A stretch of DNA of 64,000 nt from assembly GCF_932294415.1 (NCBI RefSeq), contig NC_065538.1, positions 19,195,656 to 19,259,655 on the forward strand, in the 5' to 3' direction. The position numbers and the translations under genes are program-made. A model generated the notes under the pieces. It had not been told where the DNA came from and did no database searches. It saw nothing but the letters and a program-made list of their open reading frames with translations. The stretch comes from Quercus robur (Eukaryota > Streptophyta > Magnoliopsida > Fagales > Fagaceae). Positions 60,225 through 64,000 of the stretch are shown here, piece by piece (the stretch's first letter is position 1; each line of letters opens with the position of its first letter).

Positions 60225-60553
60225 CCTATAGTCCCAAGGACTCTTTCTGCATACTCCTTATCCTCACTGTTCTCTTCGTTGCAGTCTTGCTGCCTGTTCC
60301 AGTTTGGACCACGATAGGGAGGGCCACGCCCTCTTCGTTATCATGATTAGGGTTTCGATTAAGCGAGGTGGCAAGTGCTTCTTGAATTTGGTCCAGAGTC
60401 TGCTGGGTTGAATCATGAAACTATTGATTTTCATCACGAAAATCAAGGAACTCAGCCCTAGCTAGTGAGGACTGGGTTGTTGACGTCATCACCACCGTCA
60501 TTGTTGTGGTGGTCACCGTCTCGCTGGTTAGCCATCAGACCAAGGTAAGTTAA

Positions 60554-60566
60554 GGCTCTGATACCA
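60554..60566 (-). other. Primer-binding site (initiator Met tRNA type) of the gypsy element
   Basis: On the minus strand TGGTATCAGAGCC lies two or three bases after the 5' LTR, the classic plant retrotransposon site complementary to initiator Met tRNA. Confidence 0.9.
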
Positions 60567-60568
60567 AC

Positions 60569-61208
60569 TAATGTCACGAAAGCTTAAAGAAAACACACAC
60601 GATGCTCTCTTGATAGAACAGAAACTAAATTGTTAGTTCCTGGTAGTAAACCTCGAATCCACGAGGGGTTTCCCTGAATCCACAAGGAGAATAAAACTGG
60701 AATCCATCAGAAGAAAATTTGACAAAATGTCTGTGTTTATTGATAATAGTCTAATTTGCCTTTGACAGTTACAAAACATATAAATACTAAGGAAAACGTC
60801 TAAAACCCTAATTCGCACTAATTACGCGATTAGGTGACAAAAATACTGAATTTTACCAAAAATGGCAAAATTGAGTTAAATGCAGAATCATAAATTACTG
60901 ACTTTAAGGGTTGTCCCAAAACAGACAGGACCTTGTCCTGATTTTTAAACTAAAAGTTATTAAGGAAAAACAAATATTACTATAAATAGCAAAAACACTA
61001 TTTTTGGGGCCTTAATGAAGGAATTTGCCTAAATTTTGGCGATGTTCATGAATCTGGATCAGATCGCCGTTTCCCTTCAACCTGCCAAATTTCATGCAAT
61101 TCCAACACTGTTACCCCAATAGCCCCCTATTAGCACCCCCGTTTGCCCTTGCATTGTGACTTCCTGCACCCCTGCTGCTCTAGGAAGGCATGTGCTGTTT
61201 GTTCTACA
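60569..61208 (-). repeat. 5' LTR of the 5.7-kb gypsy element
   Basis: A 640-bp partner of 55506-56145. After its end at 61208 the ancestral intron of gene F resumes ('taataaatgccagaat', as at 20560 in gene D). Confidence 0.88.
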
Positions 61209-61357
61209 TTAATTAATAAATGCCAGAATATATGTGTGCCTTGTACCATCCAATCCATTATCATATTGCATGTTCATCAAAATTTCGCAACTATAATTAT
61301 TGTATCAAATATATATATATATATATATATATGAGTGTGTGACCTTAATTTTCTTAC

Positions 61358-62612
61358 CTTAGAGCATCCTCTAGAGACTGCAAGATGCAAGAGAGTGTTA
61401 CCACATTGATCTGGACGGTGGAAGAAATCAGTATTGTGGAAGGCACTCACCAACCACATGAAAGCCCCATAGTGCTTGTATTTCACAGTTAAATGACAAA
61501 CTGTATCTCCTTGTCTTGTGAGATGATGAAAGGATATGGGAGCCATCTGCTCAAATTCTTCAAAAATTAAAGTATTTCCATTCATGGCTGCCAAGTGCAG
61601 TGGCATGTAGCCCGTGTTACTGAATTGCAGCGCAAGGTCTGCACTATGCTTTAGGAGCATTCTTGTTATTTCCAGGTGCCCACTGTTACAAGAATGGTGC
61701 AATGAAGAATATCCATTCCCATCAACCTTCCAGGCAAAATGTGGGAGCACATTTAATTACTCTCTAACAACACCTGCCAAACCAAGTATGAATTTATAGT
61801 ATAAATGGAAATAGGTGATGATAATTAAGAGTCTCCCATCTCCAAAGATATATATTGGACCAACTCCTTTCACTCAGAACTCAGAAGAAAGGAGTTGTAA
61901 ATTCTCATCTATATATTGTATCTATTCTATCTGTAGTACATATAATGTAAAAACAAAAACAAGTGGAGGCCTTGGGACTTTTTTTGATATTTTCTCGTGT
62001 TGCAGTAAATTAAAGTTAATTATATTTTCTTTTCCTCGGTTACGTACTCCTTGATAGTCCTACCTTAATTATACATGCAAATTTAAATAATCTGTGATTA
62101 GTTCTAAGTTTTTATTAAGAGTAAATTTGCATAGTTTAGCCAAGATGAGTGTGCTACCAACCTGTGTGCCCCCTTAATGTAGCCACATGAAGACATGTTG
62201 GAACAAATCGTTCATCTTCTAACCCTGGCAGCCAGGACTGATTCGAAAGCAGCTTCACCTGGTCAACATGGCCATGACAGCATGCAATAAAGAATGCACT
62301 CCGATTATCAGCATTAAGCTTAACAGCAGCCCAGGGATTTGTCTCCAGTAGCAACTTTAGGATCTCAGTATGCCCCTGACGACAGGCTTCATGCAATGGA
62401 GTCTCCAGCTTAATATCTTCTGCACCAACCATGGGGTGCAACTTCAAAATTTCCATTACTAATTCAATGTGTCCAAATCTAGATGCCAAGTGTAACACTG
62501 TACTCCTGGAACTAACTGTTCTCTGTTCGAGAAAGTTTTCATTCTCTTGAACTAAATTGATGAAGCCGTTTTTGTCATTTCCTGCAATTGCCTCAAAAAG
62601 CCTTGGATCCAT
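61358..62612 (-). pseudogene. Gene F, 5' part: exons 1 and 2 of an ANK-PGG gene, nonsense codon in exon 2
   Basis: Exon 1 is 62612-62162 (451 nt, as in D) and exon 2 is 61773-61358 (416 nt). The acceptor TTGGCAG is normal. The donor after exon 1 reads GTTGGT instead of D's GTAGGC, so it is weaker, and the donor after exon 2 is GTAAGA. Eight ankyrin repeats are recognisable and collinear with gene D. At 61759-61757 the codon after GVVRE is TAA, where D has TTA (Leu), so translation would stop after 155 residues, before the membrane part. The rest of exon 2 is open. Exon 3 is 18.3 kb away at 43054-41885. A truncated ankyrin-only product is conceivable. Confidence 0.88.
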
Positions 62613-64000
62613 ATCTGTAAGTTAAAAGACTCTACCAAGTGGCAAATAATTAGTGGAGAAAGTATGTTCCACAACAAGTGTTTACAAGAAATCTAGTGGA
62701 TGAAATAACCTTTCCACTTTCTGACGCTTCAAAAGCTGGGAAGAGAAACTCAAACTTTGTTAGAGGGAGTATAGATGAAGTACATTTAAGAAAGTCCTTA
62801 ATTCTACTTATATATATATATATATATATATATTTTTACTTACAGTTGTAGCAAATAGCTTCTTAGCTTCTCTTTGGAATGCATCTATTAAATTCTCACT
62901 TCTCAGCAACTTCAGGGAAGCTCATTTTCTGGGAAAATCTGCAATACCTAGAAAATTCTTCCTTGGCAGGCCCTAAAGGTACACTTTTGTAGTATAATGA
63001 ACATTTTCTTTTTGGCAGGTTGTACATCTACCCCACTGGTTTGAATTCTGAGAATAGAAATTTGCCAATCTTGATGCAAGTAGGTAATTTCACATCATGG
63101 TCCTTTTGCTCTAACTTTTGCATATTGATGGCGGAAAAACAATTACAGTGCTAATATGTTAATTAAAAGCAAACTAGAAAGGAAGGACAAATGAACAGTG
63201 GACACTAAATAATAATAAGAAGAGTGAGTGATTATTATGACATAATATGCCCAAACTCATAAGTTTAAACTTTTGGGTTAAGTTGTGTCCCTATATGTTA
63301 TATTAACTACTCAATTGCAGGTAATGGATAAGCGCCTGCAAGTGGTTAATATAACATTTTCAGGATAAGAACAAATTCAGATTAACAAAATTATATTCTA
63401 ACCTTCAAAAGTGGTACAACCACCACTTTTGAAGGATGTGGAAATATATAGAAAATAAAATAAATACTATGGAATATGAAGGATGTGGATGTGGAGTCTC
63501 CTTTGCGTGTGTGTATTCTTGACATGTATACTTTTATTGACTTGTCTGTGCAGTGACTACTCAGGCCTTGCAACTTCGTAAGATTTTTCAAGGAACATAC
63601 TTTTGTTGACTGGTCTGTGCAGTGACTACTAAGGACTTGCAACTTCTTAAGATTTTCCAAGGAACACATGTACTAACTTCTCAGGATTTGCAAGGCATTT
63701 ATTTATTAAGCTTCTTTCTCATTTAATCCAGCCGTAATTAGTAGAAAGAATTATTGATATTCCTATTCCTTTTTTGTGCTTTGGATACAACAAGTAAGCC
63801 ATGAGGTCACATCAAATTTATAAATTTAGTTGGTAAGGCCCATTTTGGTTGGAATTAAATGTTTATGCAATTGGGTCAAGAATTAAGTGCAAAACTTGAA
63901 GAAACAACTAAGCAGCTAGTGAAATGTGTTTTCTGATAAAGCACTTTCAATCTAACCAGTGACCCTACCTCATCCTTTACATGCTACATATGAACCAATA
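62613..64000. other. 5' flank of gene F, no gene seen
   Basis: Collinear with the upstream region of gene D (21911-23230), up to the window end. A (TA)n tract at 62812-62833 is specific to this copy. Near 63528-63670 a ~75-bp unit ('ttgacttgtctgtgcagtga', then 'caaggaaca') occurs twice, against once in the D flank (22830-22890). A small inverted repeat, 'ccttcaaaagtgg' and 'ccacttttgaagg', lies at 63403-63436. No coding sequence is supported. Confidence 0.55.

Larger units (their letters stand above)
55506..61208 (-). mobile_element. 5.7-kb Ty3/gypsy retrotransposon, decayed, inserted in intron 2 of gene F
   Basis: Direct repeats of 640 bp lie at 55506-56145 and 60569-61208. The right LTR is followed on the minus strand by the initiator-Met primer site (TGGTATCAGAGCC, 60566-60554), and the left is preceded by a purine tract (GTAGGGGAGACTGA). 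Domain order on the minus strand is gag, zinc knuckle, protease, RT, RNase H, integrase, the order of Ty3/gypsy. All are interrupted by stops or shifts. The flanks share TTAA; the LTR edge is uncertain by one to three bases. In the first ~290 bp the LTRs differ at roughly two dozen sites, mostly transitions, so it looks older than the 11.4-kb element. Confidence 0.9.

Overview
This is an AT-rich plant nuclear window, most likely from a woody dicot. Genes have introns with GT..AG splice sites, and the space between them is filled with LTR retrotransposons, MITEs, a LINE fragment, a SINE fragment, a probable Helitron and long microsatellites. Several repeats resemble ones I associate with Fagaceae (oak/chestnut), but that is recollection and not proof.

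The only host genes I can support are a minus-strand tandem cluster of ankyrin-repeat/PGG-domain membrane proteins, of the BDA1/ACD6/ITN1-like type linked to plant immunity and stress. All complete members share one architecture. Exon 1 (~454 nt) carries ANK repeats and ends in phase 1. Exon 2 (~416 nt) carries more ANK repeats. Exon 3 finishes the ANK block and adds a variable linker, the PGG domain, four membrane helices and a C-terminal GYH-(S/A)-(Y/F) tail. From left to right: A (1-187, cut by the window edge); A2 (1768-2168, a relic); B (6875-9263, one frameshift in exon 2); C (about 14343-16643, four frame breaks and no C-terminus); D (19071-21910, intact, 672 aa); E (25420-28179, intact, 634 aa); F (exon 3 at 41885-43054, exons 2 and 1 at 61358-62612, with a nonsense codon in exon 2). 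B/C and their flanks are one duplicated pair. D/F and their flanks are another.

The most striking structure is gene F. Its second intron, 449 bp in sister D, is about 18.3 kb in F because it has taken up several elements: a minus-strand LTR retrotransposon of 11.4 kb (43633-55064), a SINE fragment, and a minus-strand Ty3/gypsy element of 5.7 kb (55506-61208). Recognisable pieces of the ancestral intron survive between the insertions. The 11.4-kb element keeps only a short RT/RNase H remnant, and much of its interior is minisatellite, including about 2 kb of a 27-bp repeat.

The 28.2-41.9 kb region between E and F has no host gene. It holds PIF/Harbinger-like, hAT-like and MULE-like non-autonomous elements, a TRIM-like structure, a probable Helitron, a 5'-truncated LINE and a MITE amplified in tandem, all inside a tandem duplication. 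I see no tRNA or rRNA gene, CRISPR array or prokaryotic feature. All coordinates and splice sites were derived by hand from the sequence and from alignment among the paralogues.
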